Source of the DNA: an uncultured Prevotellaceae bacterium
GTDB taxonomy: Bacteria > Bacteroidota > Bacteroidia > Bacteroidales > Bacteroidaceae
DNA: 64,000 bases
Direction: 5' to 3'
Assembly: GCA_947174945.1 (NCBI GenBank)
Contig: CAMWKZ010000006.1
Span: forward strand, 20,479-84,478
In this document: positions 53,750 to 63,331 of the stretch, in pieces
Position numbering within the stretch: position 1 is the first letter of the stretch
Layout: every line of letters begins with the position of its first letter
Translations under genes and position numbers: made by a program
Notes under the pieces: model-generated
The model's database searches: none
Seen by the model: only the letters and a program-made list of their open reading frames with translations
What the model was told of the DNA's origin: nothing

Positions 53750-54762
53750 TCAGCCGTCAGTAGCTCCAGCACTTCCTCCTCGGTAGAGAGGTTGAAGTCG
53801 CCACTGATGGTACTTTTCAATGCCGAGGCGGCCAGCGAGAAATCAAGACATCGCTGGTCGTCTTCGTTTCTGGTCAGCTGTGCGTGTAGGTAGGCAGCCA
53901 GATAGGCATCGCCCACCCCCATCGGGTCCACCACGGGGTTGATATCGTAAATCCGTGCCGTCAGCAGTTGCTCACGGTTGTAGAGCACTCCGCTCAGCAG
54001 GTGGTGGTTAGCCGATGGCTCGTTGCGCAGCCCCAAGATGAACTTCTGGCAACGGGGAAATCTGTTGGCTATCTGTTGGAACATCAGCGTATAAGCTTCC
54101 GTATCAATAGGTTCGTCAGCGGTCATCGCCTTGAATGGAATGCGGGGCAAGCCCGACACTAGTTCCCATTCACCCGCATCGCCAAACACGATGCTGGCGT
54201 GCTCCACCAACCGTGGCAGCACCTCGTCAGCCCGAACCCCGTAGTTCCACAGGTTCTTGCGATAGTTGATGTCGCAGGCAATGGTCAGCCCCATCTCCTC
54301 AGCTATACGCACCGCCTCGAAAGTAGCATCAGTTGCCGACTGCGACAATGCACACGTAATGCCCGAACAGCAGAACACATCCATACCCTTGAACACCTCG
54401 CGCCAAGGAATGATGCCCGGCTGCAGGTCGGAGAACGCCGAGCCTTGCCTGTCGTACACAACGCGTGGTGGGCGCAACGAGGCTGCTTGCTCAAAGTAGT
54501 AAGTACCGATGCGCTGTCCGCCCCAGCTCACATAGCTCGTATTCAGTCCGTATTCGCGCAACCGCTCCACACACGCCTGTCCCTGCGCATTCTGCGGCAG
54601 CCGCGTCACATATCGTACCTCGTTGCCCAATATGGCGAGCGACACGGCCCCGTTAGCCTCACTACCCCCGTAGTGTGCCTCCATCCTGCTACCCTGCGAC
54701 AACCGCATTCCATGCTGCTTGGAAAATCGGAGCAGCACCTCGCCGAAAGTTACTATCTTCAT
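53746..54762 (-). CDS. PfkB-family sugar kinase, 2-dehydro-3-deoxygluconokinase-like
   Basis: The 338-residue ribokinase-fold protein has the N-terminal MKIVTFGEVLLRFS, the substrate-binding HYGGSEANGAVSLAILG, GLNTSYVSWGGQRIGTYYFE and the catalytic region DPMGVGDAYLAAYLHA, whose GVGD holds the general base aspartate. The closest assigned group is KdgK, which phosphorylates 2-keto-3-deoxygluconate in uronate breakdown, but fructokinase-type activity is possible. It is a single gene with its own promoter and converges on ftsZ with a four-base overlap. Confidence 0.85.
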   Translation of the reverse strand: MKIVTFGEVLLRFSKQHGMRLSQGSRMEAHYGGSEANGAVSLAILGNEVRYVTRLPQNAQGQACVERLREYGLNTSYVSWGGQRIGTYYFEQAASLRPPRVVYDRQGSAFSDLQPGIIPWREVFKGMDVFCCSGITCALSQSATDATFEAVRIAEEMGLTIACDINYRKNLWNYGVRADEVLPRLVEHASIVFGDAGEWELVSGLPRIPFKAMTADEPIDTEAYTLMFQQIANRFPRCQKFILGLRNEPSANHHLLSGVLYNREQLLTARIYDINPVVDPMGVGDAYLAAYLHAQLTRNEDDQRCLDFSLAASALKSTISGDFNLSTEEEVLELLTAD

Positions 54763-54795
54763 CCCTGTACCGTTTTTTTATTAGTTTTTGCCACG

Positions 54796-54827
54796 CAAAG
54801 GTACGAATAAGAAGTGGGACTACCAAA
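54796..54827 (-). promoter_or_regulatory. Promoter of the sugar kinase gene (TTTG-N20-TACCTTTG)
   Basis: -33 TTTG (54824-54827) and -7 TACCTTTG (54796-54803) are separated by 20 bases on the minus strand. The spacer shares GTA at one end and CTTATTCG at the other with the acyl-CoA synthetase promoter. Confidence 0.8.
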
Positions 54828-54895
54828 CGGAAACCCTACTTTTCTGCATCCATTTATTGAGATAACACGTAGCGCATAACACTCATTTCAACTGT

Positions 54896-55042
54896 AGTAT
54901 CTCCTTCGGGTGGCTCCAGTATCTATTTCTGTATGCTCTAGTATCTATTTACTATAGAAACAGATACTGTTTATGGTGGAAATAGATACTGGAGCAACCC
55001 AAAGGAGATACTGGAGACGAGAAGTTCGTTTTTGATACGCAA
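54896..55042. repeat. Palindromic repeat element A, copy 2 (147 bp)
   Basis: Same length, order and orientation as copy 1 at 11059-11205. Outer 34-bp arms are 54896-54929 and 54979-55012, which differ from perfect pairing at two positions; an inner AGTATCT...AGATACT pair and the GAAGTTCGTTT tail follow. It lies 129 bases before the helicase gene. It fills much of the non-coding stretch 54763-55170, which otherwise holds the promoters at 54796-54827 and 55093-55123. No coding capacity. Confidence 0.9.
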
Positions 55043-55092
55043 ACATTCTCAAATTCGGCCATCTTTAGTGCCTATTATTTCCAACCAAATTT

Positions 55093-55123
55093 TTTGCCGT
55101 TTGAAAATTATTCTCTATCTTTG
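55093..55123 (+). promoter_or_regulatory. Promoter of the helicase-methyltransferase operon
   Basis: TTTG (55093-55096) and TATCTTTG (55116-55123) are separated by 19 bases, within the accepted range. A second TTTG at 55100-55103 is too close to the -7 box to be used. The predicted leader is about 40 bases. Confidence 0.65.
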
Positions 55124-55170
55124 CAACTGCTCATTTACTATGGACAGATGAAAACAATCTCTAACTAAAT

Positions 55171-58100
55171 ATGGCAAGAATATACGATAATATAGAAACC
55201 AAATTTGCAGAAGGATTGCAAGGTATCATTACCAATGTAGGAGTGAAACGTGTAGACTTCTGTGTGGGCTATTTTAATCTGCGAGGATGGAATCTCGTTG
55301 TAGAGCAGGTAGATAGCCTTGTTGGAGATTACATCTACGAGGCTGACCAACGGGTGTTCAGGAAATGCCGTTTGCTGATAGGTATGCACCGCCCAACGGA
55401 TGAACTGGTACGTCAGCTTTACACAGAACAGACTTTGCCTGATGCAAACTATGTCAGCCAGTGTAAACTTGAGATTGCTCGTGATTTCAGACGCCAGCTG
55501 CAGTTAGGTTTGCCCACTAAGCAGGATGAGTTTACGTTGCGCCGTCTGTCTGCACAGATGAAAGAAGAAAAAGTTTGTGTGAAACTGTACCTGCGTGAAC
55601 CTCTCCATGCCAAACTTTATTTGGCACATCGTCCAGATGATAATTTCAACAAGATTCAGGCCATTATGGGTAGCAGCAACCTTACCTATTCAGGACTGAC
55701 CAAACAGGGAGAACTCAATGCTGAGTTTGCAGACAGTGACAGTGCCGAGAAACTTTCACGCTGGTTTAATGACCGATGGGAAGACAGGTTTTGTCTTGAC
55801 ATCACCAAAGAATTGATAGAAATTATTGATAATAGCTGGGCAGGAGAAAGAGATATTCTACCTTATTATATTTATCTGAAAACAGCCTACCATCTGAGTG
55901 AAGAGGCTCGCTCAGGCATCAAGGAGTTTACTATTCCACCCGAATTTCGAAGCGAACTTTTTGAGTTCCAGCAGACAGCAGTCAAGATTGCCGCTCGGCA
56001 TTTAAACAATGAGAAACGTGGTGGTGCCATGATTGGTGATGTGGTGGGATTAGGAAAAACCATCACAGCCTGTGCCATTGCCAAGATGTATGAAAACACT
56101 TTTGGCAGCAATACGCTGATTATCTGCCCTGCCAATCTGCAAGAAATGTGGGCTAAGTACCGTAAACAGTATGACCTGAAAGCAGACATCATGTCAATGG
56201 CGAAACCCATTGACGTGGATAATGCACGATATTACAAACTGATTATCGTTGATGAAAGCCACAATCTGCGCAATAGCCAAGGCACACGCTACCGCAACAT
56301 CCGGGACCTCATTCAGAAACAGGACTGCAAAGTGTTGCTTTTAACCGCAACGCCATACAACAAGCAGTATAAGGATTTGAGCAGCCAGTTGCGCTTGTTT
56401 GTAGACGATGACACAGATTTAGGCATTCGCCCAGAGGCTTATATCCGTGAGATAGGAGGTGAACGCAAGTTTGCTGAAAAGCACGAAGATTTTATCCGAA
56501 GCATCAAAGCCTTTGAACGCAGTGAATGTCAGGAGGATTGGCAAGAACTGATGAAACTCTTTTTGGTTCGGCGCACTCGTACATTCATCAAAGACAATTA
56601 CGCCAAGACCGACCCGAAGAACGGACGAAAGTATCTGGAGTTCAAGGATGGGCACAAGTCCTATTTCCCTGACCGCATACCTAAATCCATTAAGTTCAAT
56701 ACCGTAGAGGGCGACCAATACAGCCGCCTCTATTCAGAAACGATGATAGACTTGATGGAAAGCCTGAAACTTCCTCGCTACGGATTGATTCACTATTTGG
56801 ACGATAAGAAGACAACAGATGCTTCTGCCTATGAGCGTGCATTAATAGAAAACCTTTCCCGTGCAGGCGAGCGCATGATGGGCTTTTGCAAAAGTACCTT
56901 CTTCAAGCGTATAGACAGCAGCGGTTTTTCATTCCTGTTGACTTTGTTCCGCCACATTCTTCGCAATGCCGTGTTTATCTATGCTATTGACAACAAACTG
57001 AAGTTGCCCATCAGCGATGAAAACACCTTCCCGGAAGATTTTATTGACGATGCCGATATTAACGACATTTTTACTGGCGACGATGAAGAAGAGGAGTGCT
57101 CCTCGGGTGAAGACCTGATACAGATTCCCAATGACATGGATGTCTATATGCAGAAAGCCGAGGCGTATTATAATAGTCTGATAGGCAAGAACAATGTACA
57201 ATGGATAGAGTCAAAGTATTTCAAGCGCACTCTGAAACAGCAGTTGAAGAAAGACTGTGAGCAGCTCATCGCCATGATTAACCTTTGCGATGCGTGGAAT
57301 CCGCAGACCGACCAGAAAATCAACCAGTTGGAATACCTCCTGAACGACACGCATCAAGGGGACAAGGTTATTGTCTTCACTCAGTATTCCGACACGGCAA
57401 ACTATATTTATCATCAGTTGAAGAAACGTGGTATTCAGCATATAGGCAGAGCCACTGGTGGCACGAAGAATCCTACGGCTATTGTTGAACGTTTCTCTCC
57501 GTTAAGCAACAGGGCAGATGTTTCAGCTAGTGATGAACTGCGGGTGCTGATTGCCACCGATGTCCTCAGTGAGGGTCAAAACCTGCAGGATGCACACGTC
57601 ATCGTGAACTTTGACCTGCCTTGGGCCATCATCCGCCTCATTCAGCGTGCTGGCCGTGTTGACCGTATCGACCAGAGTTCAGAGCAGATTTATTGTTATT
57701 CGTTCTTTCCTGCTGACAAGGTAGAAGAAATTATCCGTCTGCGCACCCGTCTGAATGCTCGCATCAACGAGAACGCAGGCATTGTTGGCAGCGACGAAGT
57801 ATTCTTCGAGGGTAACGAACAGAACCTTATCAATATGTATAATGAAAAGAGCGGAAGCCTTGACGAAGACGAGGACGATGTGGATGTTGACCTCGGTTCT
57901 CAGGCTTTCCAGATATGGAAGAATGCCACCGATGCCAATCCCGAACTAAAGCGTATCATCCCCGAATTGAGTAACATCGTCTATTCCACAAAGAAAGCGG
58001 TAAGTGCCATTGAAGATGGTGTTATCACCTACGCCCGAACCTACAACGATTTCGATGTGCTGACATGGTATGATTCCAAAGGCGAGATAGTCAGCCAGTC

Positions 58101-58548
58101 GCAAAAGCGCATTCTTCAGGCAATGGCCTGCTCCATCCAAGAACCCTGCCTTGAAGCACAGGACAACCATCTGGAATTAGTGAATAAGGCTATCAAGGGC
58201 ATAAAGAATGAGAATACCAATGTGGGTGGCATTCTCGGCAGTCGTTTCAGTACAAAACGTAAGATTTATGATTTGCTGAACCACTACTACGAACAGCCCA
58301 TCAACATTTTCTACACCATAGAGAAGCAGGGAAAACTGAAATTTGCCATTGACCAGATATACAACTATCCGCTGTTGGAGAACTCAAAGTTCATTCTCGG
58401 ACGCATGATGCGGACAGGCAATACCCACGATGACATTGTAGATACAGTCATTGAAATGTATGAGAACGGCAACCTTTGTCGCATTGACCAAGACAAGACC
58501 AAACATAAAGACCCTACCATCATTTGCTCGATGGGATTAAAAGCATAA
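55171..58548 (+). CDS. PLD-domain SNF2-type helicase (defence system)
   Basis: The 1125-residue protein fuses an N-terminal phospholipase-D-like nuclease domain (about 1-220, with the H-x-K of LHAKLYL at H146 and GSSNLTYSGL) to a superfamily 2 helicase. The latter has Walker A GLGKT (G293-T297), the DESH box (D361-H364) and motif VI QRAGRVDRIDQ (from Q825). A C-terminal region of about 250 residues has no clear motif. PLD-helicase proteins take part in DNA restriction and phage defence, for example as separate genes in DISARM. The partner methyltransferase starts 4 bases after the stop, so the two should work together. A single HKD motif implies a dimeric or weak nuclease. Confidence 0.88.
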   Translation: MARIYDNIETKFAEGLQGIITNVGVKRVDFCVGYFNLRGWNLVVEQVDSLVGDYIYEADQRVFRKCRLLIGMHRPTDELVRQLYTEQTLPDANYVSQCKLEIARDFRRQLQLGLPTKQDEFTLRRLSAQMKEEKVCVKLYLREPLHAKLYLAHRPDDNFNKIQAIMGSSNLTYSGLTKQGELNAEFADSDSAEKLSRWFNDRWEDRFCLDITKELIEIIDNSWAGERDILPYYIYLKTAYHLSEEARSGIKEFTIPPEFRSELFEFQQTAVKIAARHLNNEKRGGAMIGDVVGLGKTITACAIAKMYENTFGSNTLIICPANLQEMWAKYRKQYDLKADIMSMAKPIDVDNARYYKLIIVDESHNLRNSQGTRYRNIRDLIQKQDCKVLLLTATPYNKQYKDLSSQLRLFVDDDTDLGIRPEAYIREIGGERKFAEKHEDFIRSIKAFERSECQEDWQELMKLFLVRRTRTFIKDNYAKTDPKNGRKYLEFKDGHKSYFPDRIPKSIKFNTVEGDQYSRLYSETMIDLMESLKLPRYGLIHYLDDKKTTDASAYERALIENLSRAGERMMGFCKSTFFKRIDSSGFSFLLTLFRHILRNAVFIYAIDNKLKLPISDENTFPEDFIDDADINDIFTGDDEEEECSSGEDLIQIPNDMDVYMQKAEAYYNSLIGKNNVQWIESKYFKRTLKQQLKKDCEQLIAMINLCDAWNPQTDQKINQLEYLLNDTHQGDKVIVFTQYSDTANYIYHQLKKRGIQHIGRATGGTKNPTAIVERFSPLSNRADVSASDELRVLIATDVLSEGQNLQDAHVIVNFDLPWAIIRLIQRAGRVDRIDQSSEQIYCYSFFPADKVEEIIRLRTRLNARINENAGIVGSDEVFFEGNEQNLINMYNEKSGSLDEDEDDVDVDLGSQAFQIWKNATDANPELKRIIPELSNIVYSTKKAVSAIEDGVITYARTYNDFDVLTWYDSKGEIVSQSQKRILQAMACSIQEPCLEAQDNHLELVNKAIKGIKNENTNVGGILGSRFSTKRKIYDLLNHYYEQPINIFYTIEKQGKLKFAIDQIYNYPLLENSKFILGRMMRTGNTHDDIVDTVIEMYENGNLCRIDQDKTKHKDPTIICSMGLKA

Positions 58549-58552
58549 GACT

Positions 58553-61500
58553 ATGAAAAGAAACGTATTTAACCAGTACATAAAGACAAGTAATTTCCGT
58601 GAGCTGTTTATCACCGAAATGGGATGGAATAACCCCACAGGGGCAACCACTCTGCCCGAATACACTATTGATGAGCAGACATTCCATATAGAGCAGATAG
58701 CTGAGCGTAGCGGTTTCCAGATACTTCGATGCAAAGTGGCGGAAATACCTGTTTCATCACTTTGCAAGAAGTTAGACACGAAACTCCGCAAGAATGCTGA
58801 GAACTACATCTGCATTTTTATGGTGCCTGATACCACCCACCACCTTTGGATGGCACCAGTGAAGAAAGTAGAGAAGCGCGATGTCGTGTTGGTTGAATAT
58901 GATACAATAGACAAGGCGAGTTTCCTTTTTGAGAAGATGGAGGGATTGTCTTTTGGTTTTGAAAACACCCTTATTAGCGATGTGGTTGAGAAGGTGCAGG
59001 CGGCATTTCTTATCAACTCTGAAAAAATCACTAAAGATTTCTATACTGGTTTTAAGAAAGAACATACCAACTTTGCCAAGTTCATCACTGGTATAGACGA
59101 CCATCTTGCCGACAAGGACAATAAGAACAAGCAATGGTACACTTCCGTGATGCTGAACCGCCTCATGTTCTGTTATTTCATTCAGAAGAAAGGTTTTCTT
59201 GACGGCGATGTGGATTATCTGCGCCACAAACTGGAATGGACGCAGCAGAACGAGGGCAACGACAGCTTTTTCAATAAGTTTTATAAAGGTTTCCTCGTCA
59301 ATCTGTTCCATGACGGACTTAATGCCCCTCACCACGATAGCGCATTCGAAGCTATCTATGGGCGTATACCATACCTGAACGGCGGAATGTTCGACGTGCA
59401 TCAGATAGAGCAGGACTATGTTGGCCTTGACATTGCCGACGAGGCATTCCAAAGCCTTTTTGACTTCTTCGACAAGTGGCATTGGCACCTTGACGACCGC
59501 ATGACGGCAACGGGCAAGGACATCAACCCCGATGTGCTGGGCTACATCTTTGAGCAGTATATCAACGACCGTGCGCAGATGGGAGCATATTACACCAAAG
59601 AAGACATCACGGAATACATAGGGCGCAACACCATCATTCCTTATCTGATGGATGCGGTGAGGCAGAAAGATGAAAAACTCTTCAAACCTGATAGCCATCT
59701 GTGGCAGTTCCTTTGCAATAGTGGTGACCGCTACATCTACGATGCTGTGAAGAAAGGGCACGACTTGCCTATACCCGACGAGATAGCCGTGGGTATTGAT
59801 ACCACGCAACCCAATCTGCTGGAGCGTCGCAAACTCTGGAACAATCGCACCCCCGAAAAGTTTGCCCTGCCTACCGAGATATGGCGAGAAACCATTGAGC
59901 GACTTCAGCGATACAGCAGTATCAAGACGAAGATTGAGAACGGAGAGATTACCGTCATCAACGACTTCATTACCTATAATCTCGACATCCGCCAATTTGT
60001 TTATGACTATCTCGCCAGCACACCCAATCACTTGTTTGTAGAATACTTCTATGATGCCCTGCAGCGAGTGACTATCCTTGACCCTACCTGTGGTTCTGGG
60101 GCTTTCCTCTTTGCAGCTCTTAATATTCTTGAGCCACTCTACGAGGTTTGTCTTTCCCGCATGGAGGAGTTCCACGAACAGAATCCGCATTTGTTCAACA
60201 GGCAGTTGCAGGAGGTGCAAAGTAAATACCGCTCTAACATCCAGTATTTCATCTATAAGAGTATCATCCTGCGCAACCTTTATGGTGTTGACATCATGGT
60301 GGAAGCAACGGAGATAGCCAAACTGCGTCTGTTCCTGAAGATGGTGGCTGTGGTAGAGGTAGACAGGCGAGACCCGAACTTAGGACTTGACCCACTGCCC
60401 GATATTGACTTTAACATCCGTTGTGGCAACACGCTTGTGGGCTATGCCACAGAAAAAGAACTGAATCGTGATTTGGTTCAGGGTGATATGTTTGCCATTG
60501 AAGAGTTCAAGAACAAGATTCATGATGAGATGGATATTGTTGCCCATGCCTATAAGCGCTTTAAGGAGATACAGCTTAACCAAGGTGAAGATATGGCAAC
60601 CTTCAAACAGTCTAAACATCAGTTAAAGCAGCGCCTTTTGTCACTCAACAACTTGCTGAATCATCACATGCACACTGCCGTTGCTGTGGGTGTAGACTAT
60701 GACGCGTGGCTTCATTCTCATCAACCTTTCCATTGGTTGGCTGAGTTTTACGAAATCATTAACGACAATGGAGGCTTTGATGTGATTATTGGTAATCCGC
60801 CGTATGTGGAATATGCAAAAATAAAGCACATATATCATATAGATAATTATAAAACTATTAAAAGTGGGAATATATATGCCCAAGTAATCGAAAGATGTAA
60901 TGAGCTTGTTTGTAATGCTGGCATTATGGGATGGATAGTTCCAATCTCAGTTACATGTACTGATAGAACACAATCTATACAAGATTTTATAGTACGTAAC
61001 TATTTTATCTATGGTGCATGTTTTGATATATTTCCATCAAAATTGTTTGAAGGTGTGGCTCAAAGAGTAACTATTCTTGTTATGCGAAAAGGGAAAGGAT
61101 TATATACCTCTAATTATAGACGTTGGAATTCCCAAGAACGCAAATCTCTTTTTCACACAATCTCTTTTTGGCCAAATGATTTTTATTCAAAAGGTTGGAC
61201 TCCAAGAATTAACTCAAATTTGTCTTTTAAATTAATAAAGAATTTAAGAGGTAAGCCTTTGTTATTGAGTTATCTCTATCATGGCAACTCTAATATTTTC
61301 GTACATCGAATAATTAATAATTTTATCAAAGCAATTGATTTTGAGCCATTTTGTCAACGAGGAAATGGACAAATACTCAAGTCAGATGATTTTAAAGTAT
61401 TAGAGGTGGAGCGGAAAGAAATATACATTATTGCTGCTTTATTAAATTCTTCATTGTTTTATGTCTATTGGAGAATGCATGGTGATGGTTTTCATTGTGG

Positions 61501-61807
61501 TTTTAATAATATTGAAAAGTTGCCAATCGTAAAGGAGCTATTTGAACATAGTTGTAAATCTATTTTGGAAAAATATACTAAAAAACTGATACTTGATTTT
61601 AAGAATCATTCTGAAATCAGAATTAGAAATCAAGTAAATACAGGAGAAGTAAAACTACAGACTTTTTATATTGGAAAATCTAAACCAATTATTGATGAGA
61701 TAGATAAAGTCCTCGCGAAGCATTATGGTTTCACCGAAGAAGAATTAGATTTCATCATTAACTACGACATCAAATATCGTATGGGTGATGAATTGAATGA
61801 AGAATAA
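58553..61807 (+). CDS. Eco57I-like N6-adenine DNA methyltransferase
   Basis: The 1084-residue protein has SAM motif I DPTCGSGAF (D510-F518) and catalytic motif IV NPPY (N748-Y751), the mark of adenine-N6 methylation. About 500 residues precede the methylase core, as in type IIG/BREX-like enzymes, and the region after NPPY (about 755-1050) should be the target-recognition domain. That region is strikingly AT-rich, whereas the core before it and the last 35 residues are not. No PD-(D/E)xK motif was recognised, so cutting probably falls to the PLD helicase. The ATPase gene follows after 17 bases. Confidence 0.9.
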   Translation: MKRNVFNQYIKTSNFRELFITEMGWNNPTGATTLPEYTIDEQTFHIEQIAERSGFQILRCKVAEIPVSSLCKKLDTKLRKNAENYICIFMVPDTTHHLWMAPVKKVEKRDVVLVEYDTIDKASFLFEKMEGLSFGFENTLISDVVEKVQAAFLINSEKITKDFYTGFKKEHTNFAKFITGIDDHLADKDNKNKQWYTSVMLNRLMFCYFIQKKGFLDGDVDYLRHKLEWTQQNEGNDSFFNKFYKGFLVNLFHDGLNAPHHDSAFEAIYGRIPYLNGGMFDVHQIEQDYVGLDIADEAFQSLFDFFDKWHWHLDDRMTATGKDINPDVLGYIFEQYINDRAQMGAYYTKEDITEYIGRNTIIPYLMDAVRQKDEKLFKPDSHLWQFLCNSGDRYIYDAVKKGHDLPIPDEIAVGIDTTQPNLLERRKLWNNRTPEKFALPTEIWRETIERLQRYSSIKTKIENGEITVINDFITYNLDIRQFVYDYLASTPNHLFVEYFYDALQRVTILDPTCGSGAFLFAALNILEPLYEVCLSRMEEFHEQNPHLFNRQLQEVQSKYRSNIQYFIYKSIILRNLYGVDIMVEATEIAKLRLFLKMVAVVEVDRRDPNLGLDPLPDIDFNIRCGNTLVGYATEKELNRDLVQGDMFAIEEFKNKIHDEMDIVAHAYKRFKEIQLNQGEDMATFKQSKHQLKQRLLSLNNLLNHHMHTAVAVGVDYDAWLHSHQPFHWLAEFYEIINDNGGFDVIIGNPPYVEYAKIKHIYHIDNYKTIKSGNIYAQVIERCNELVCNAGIMGWIVPISVTCTDRTQSIQDFIVRNYFIYGACFDIFPSKLFEGVAQRVTILVMRKGKGLYTSNYRRWNSQERKSLFHTISFWPNDFYSKGWTPRINSNLSFKLIKNLRGKPLLLSYLYHGNSNIFVHRIINNFIKAIDFEPFCQRGNGQILKSDDFKVLEVERKEIYIIAALLNSSLFYVYWRMHGDGFHCGFNNIEKLPIVKELFEHSCKSILEKYTKKLILDFKNHSEIRIRNQVNTGEVKLQTFYIGKSKPIIDEIDKVLAKHYGFTEEELDFIINYDIKYRMGDELNEE

Positions 61808-61824
61808 ATTTAATATTATATAAT

Positions 61825-63327
61825 ATGAATTCATTAAGATTAAGAAACTATCGCTGTTTTGAAGATACTGGCGATATCCAATTAAAGCCAATAACTCTAT
61901 TGGTAGGAGCAAATAGTAGTGGAAAAAGTTCTTTCTTGAAATTTTTTCCATTGTTAAAACAAAGTATTGGCATAAAGAAAAATGGTGTTTTTCTTTGGTA
62001 TTCTGATGATGTGGATTTCAAAGACTTCAAAAATACAGTAAAGGACGGTGAAGGGAGCATTACTATTGCCATAGAAATACCGCTTGCTGACCGTATTAAT
62101 AACCGTGAAAGCACAACAATTTCTGATTTTTTTAAATCAAAAAATATCAACTATCAAGGGGCCACGACGTATTTGGAATTAACTATTTCTGAAATTGATA
62201 AAAATACGGATTATTTGGAACATTTGTCACTTTCTTATTTTGACCAAAAGATAGATGTGTCTTTTTCAAAAGAAGAACAGGTTTCTATTCGTATAAATGA
62301 TGATGTTTATGATGAAGTTGCCCATTGTGATTTACAACTTTCAAATGCAGTCTTGCCACGAATAATATTTACTAGTCATGATGATGGTTTTGTTTTTGGG
62401 AATAGAAATATCCGAAAAATGATAATAGACTTTTTTAAAGCAAGCAACAATTCAATAGATGTGACTTTAAACGATATATTGTTTCGGTCATTTTATTTTT
62501 TGGAAAAAGATTTGTTTAAAGAATTTATTACAACCGTTTTGAAAAAAGGAAAAAATGCAAAAATAGATATAAACAAACTAAACAATCTATATATATTATA
62601 TAATCTGACTGATATCATAGAGTTGGTAAATAGTTATTTTTATTCTGTGGCAATGAATATATCATATGTAAAGCCTCTTCGCGTGATGCCTGAAAGATAT
62701 TATAGATATCAAAATTATTCTGTTGATGAAATTTCTTCTGATGGAAAGAATCTTGCTATGTATTTTGCAAATTTGAAACGAGATGAATTGAAGAAATTTC
62801 AAAAGTGGACATTAGACTATTTTGGATTTGAATTAGAACTTCACAAATTAGAAGGACATGTGGAAATAGAAATAAAGGAAAAAGGCAAAAAAAGTAGGAA
62901 TATGATTGATACAGGATTTGGTTATAATCAATTATTACCTATTCTTGCTATAATATGGAATGCGTTAAATAATAGACGAAAAAAATTTTATCATCCATAT
63001 ATCATTCATGAAACTAAATTTATTGTAATTGAACAACCAGAACTGCATTTGCATCCACGAATATTAACAATGTTTGCAGAAGTGTTATGCAATATTGCGA
63101 GTAATAGTAATAAAAAGGATACAGACATTCGTTTTATTATTGAGACTCATAGTGAAACTATAATTAATAAAATTGGTTCACTAATAATGTCTGAAAAGGC
63201 TAACGAGAATGATGTGAATTTGGTATTGTTCAATGCAAAGAATGAGGGATTAAACAATTATGTTGAACAAGCGACTTTTGATGAAAAAGGATATTTGAAT
63301 AATTGGCCAATAGGTTTTTTCTTATAA
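61825..63327 (+). CDS. AAA ATPase with DUF3696-type C-terminus
   Basis: The 500-residue ABC/SMC-like ATPase has Walker A GANSSGKSS (G28-S36), Walker B-type VIEQPELHLHP and the H-loop FIIETHSET. The end (YLNNWPIGFFL) matches the DUF3696 pattern found in many COG4938-type ATPases. No TOPRIM nuclease is fused, unlike OLD proteins. Such ATPases often sense or gate a nuclease encoded next door, and the next gene starts five bases later. Base composition is much lower in GC than the helicase and methylase core, so it may have joined the operon separately. Confidence 0.85.
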   Translation: MNSLRLRNYRCFEDTGDIQLKPITLLVGANSSGKSSFLKFFPLLKQSIGIKKNGVFLWYSDDVDFKDFKNTVKDGEGSITIAIEIPLADRINNRESTTISDFFKSKNINYQGATTYLELTISEIDKNTDYLEHLSLSYFDQKIDVSFSKEEQVSIRINDDVYDEVAHCDLQLSNAVLPRIIFTSHDDGFVFGNRNIRKMIIDFFKASNNSIDVTLNDILFRSFYFLEKDLFKEFITTVLKKGKNAKIDINKLNNLYILYNLTDIIELVNSYFYSVAMNISYVKPLRVMPERYYRYQNYSVDEISSDGKNLAMYFANLKRDELKKFQKWTLDYFGFELELHKLEGHVEIEIKEKGKKSRNMIDTGFGYNQLLPILAIIWNALNNRRKKFYHPYIIHETKFIVIEQPELHLHPRILTMFAEVLCNIASNSNKKDTDIRFIIETHSETIINKIGSLIMSEKANENDVNLVLFNAKNEGLNNYVEQATFDEKGYLNNWPIGFFL

Positions 63328-63331
63328 AGTT

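Noticed and set aside
54896..55042. CRISPR-like repeats next to the defence operon
   Set aside because: The repeated units are inverted arms of one palindrome, there are no equal spacers and no cas genes.
58772..60220. 482-codon open frame antisense to the methyltransferase
   Set aside because: The plus strand holds a coherent methyltransferase with motifs I and IV. The antisense frame has no recognisable domain, start context or promoter.
55171..61807. Assignment to DISARM or BREX
   Set aside because: drmA, drmB, pglZ, brxB and brxC homologues are not in the window, and the PLD and SNF2 parts are fused. The similarity is at domain level only.
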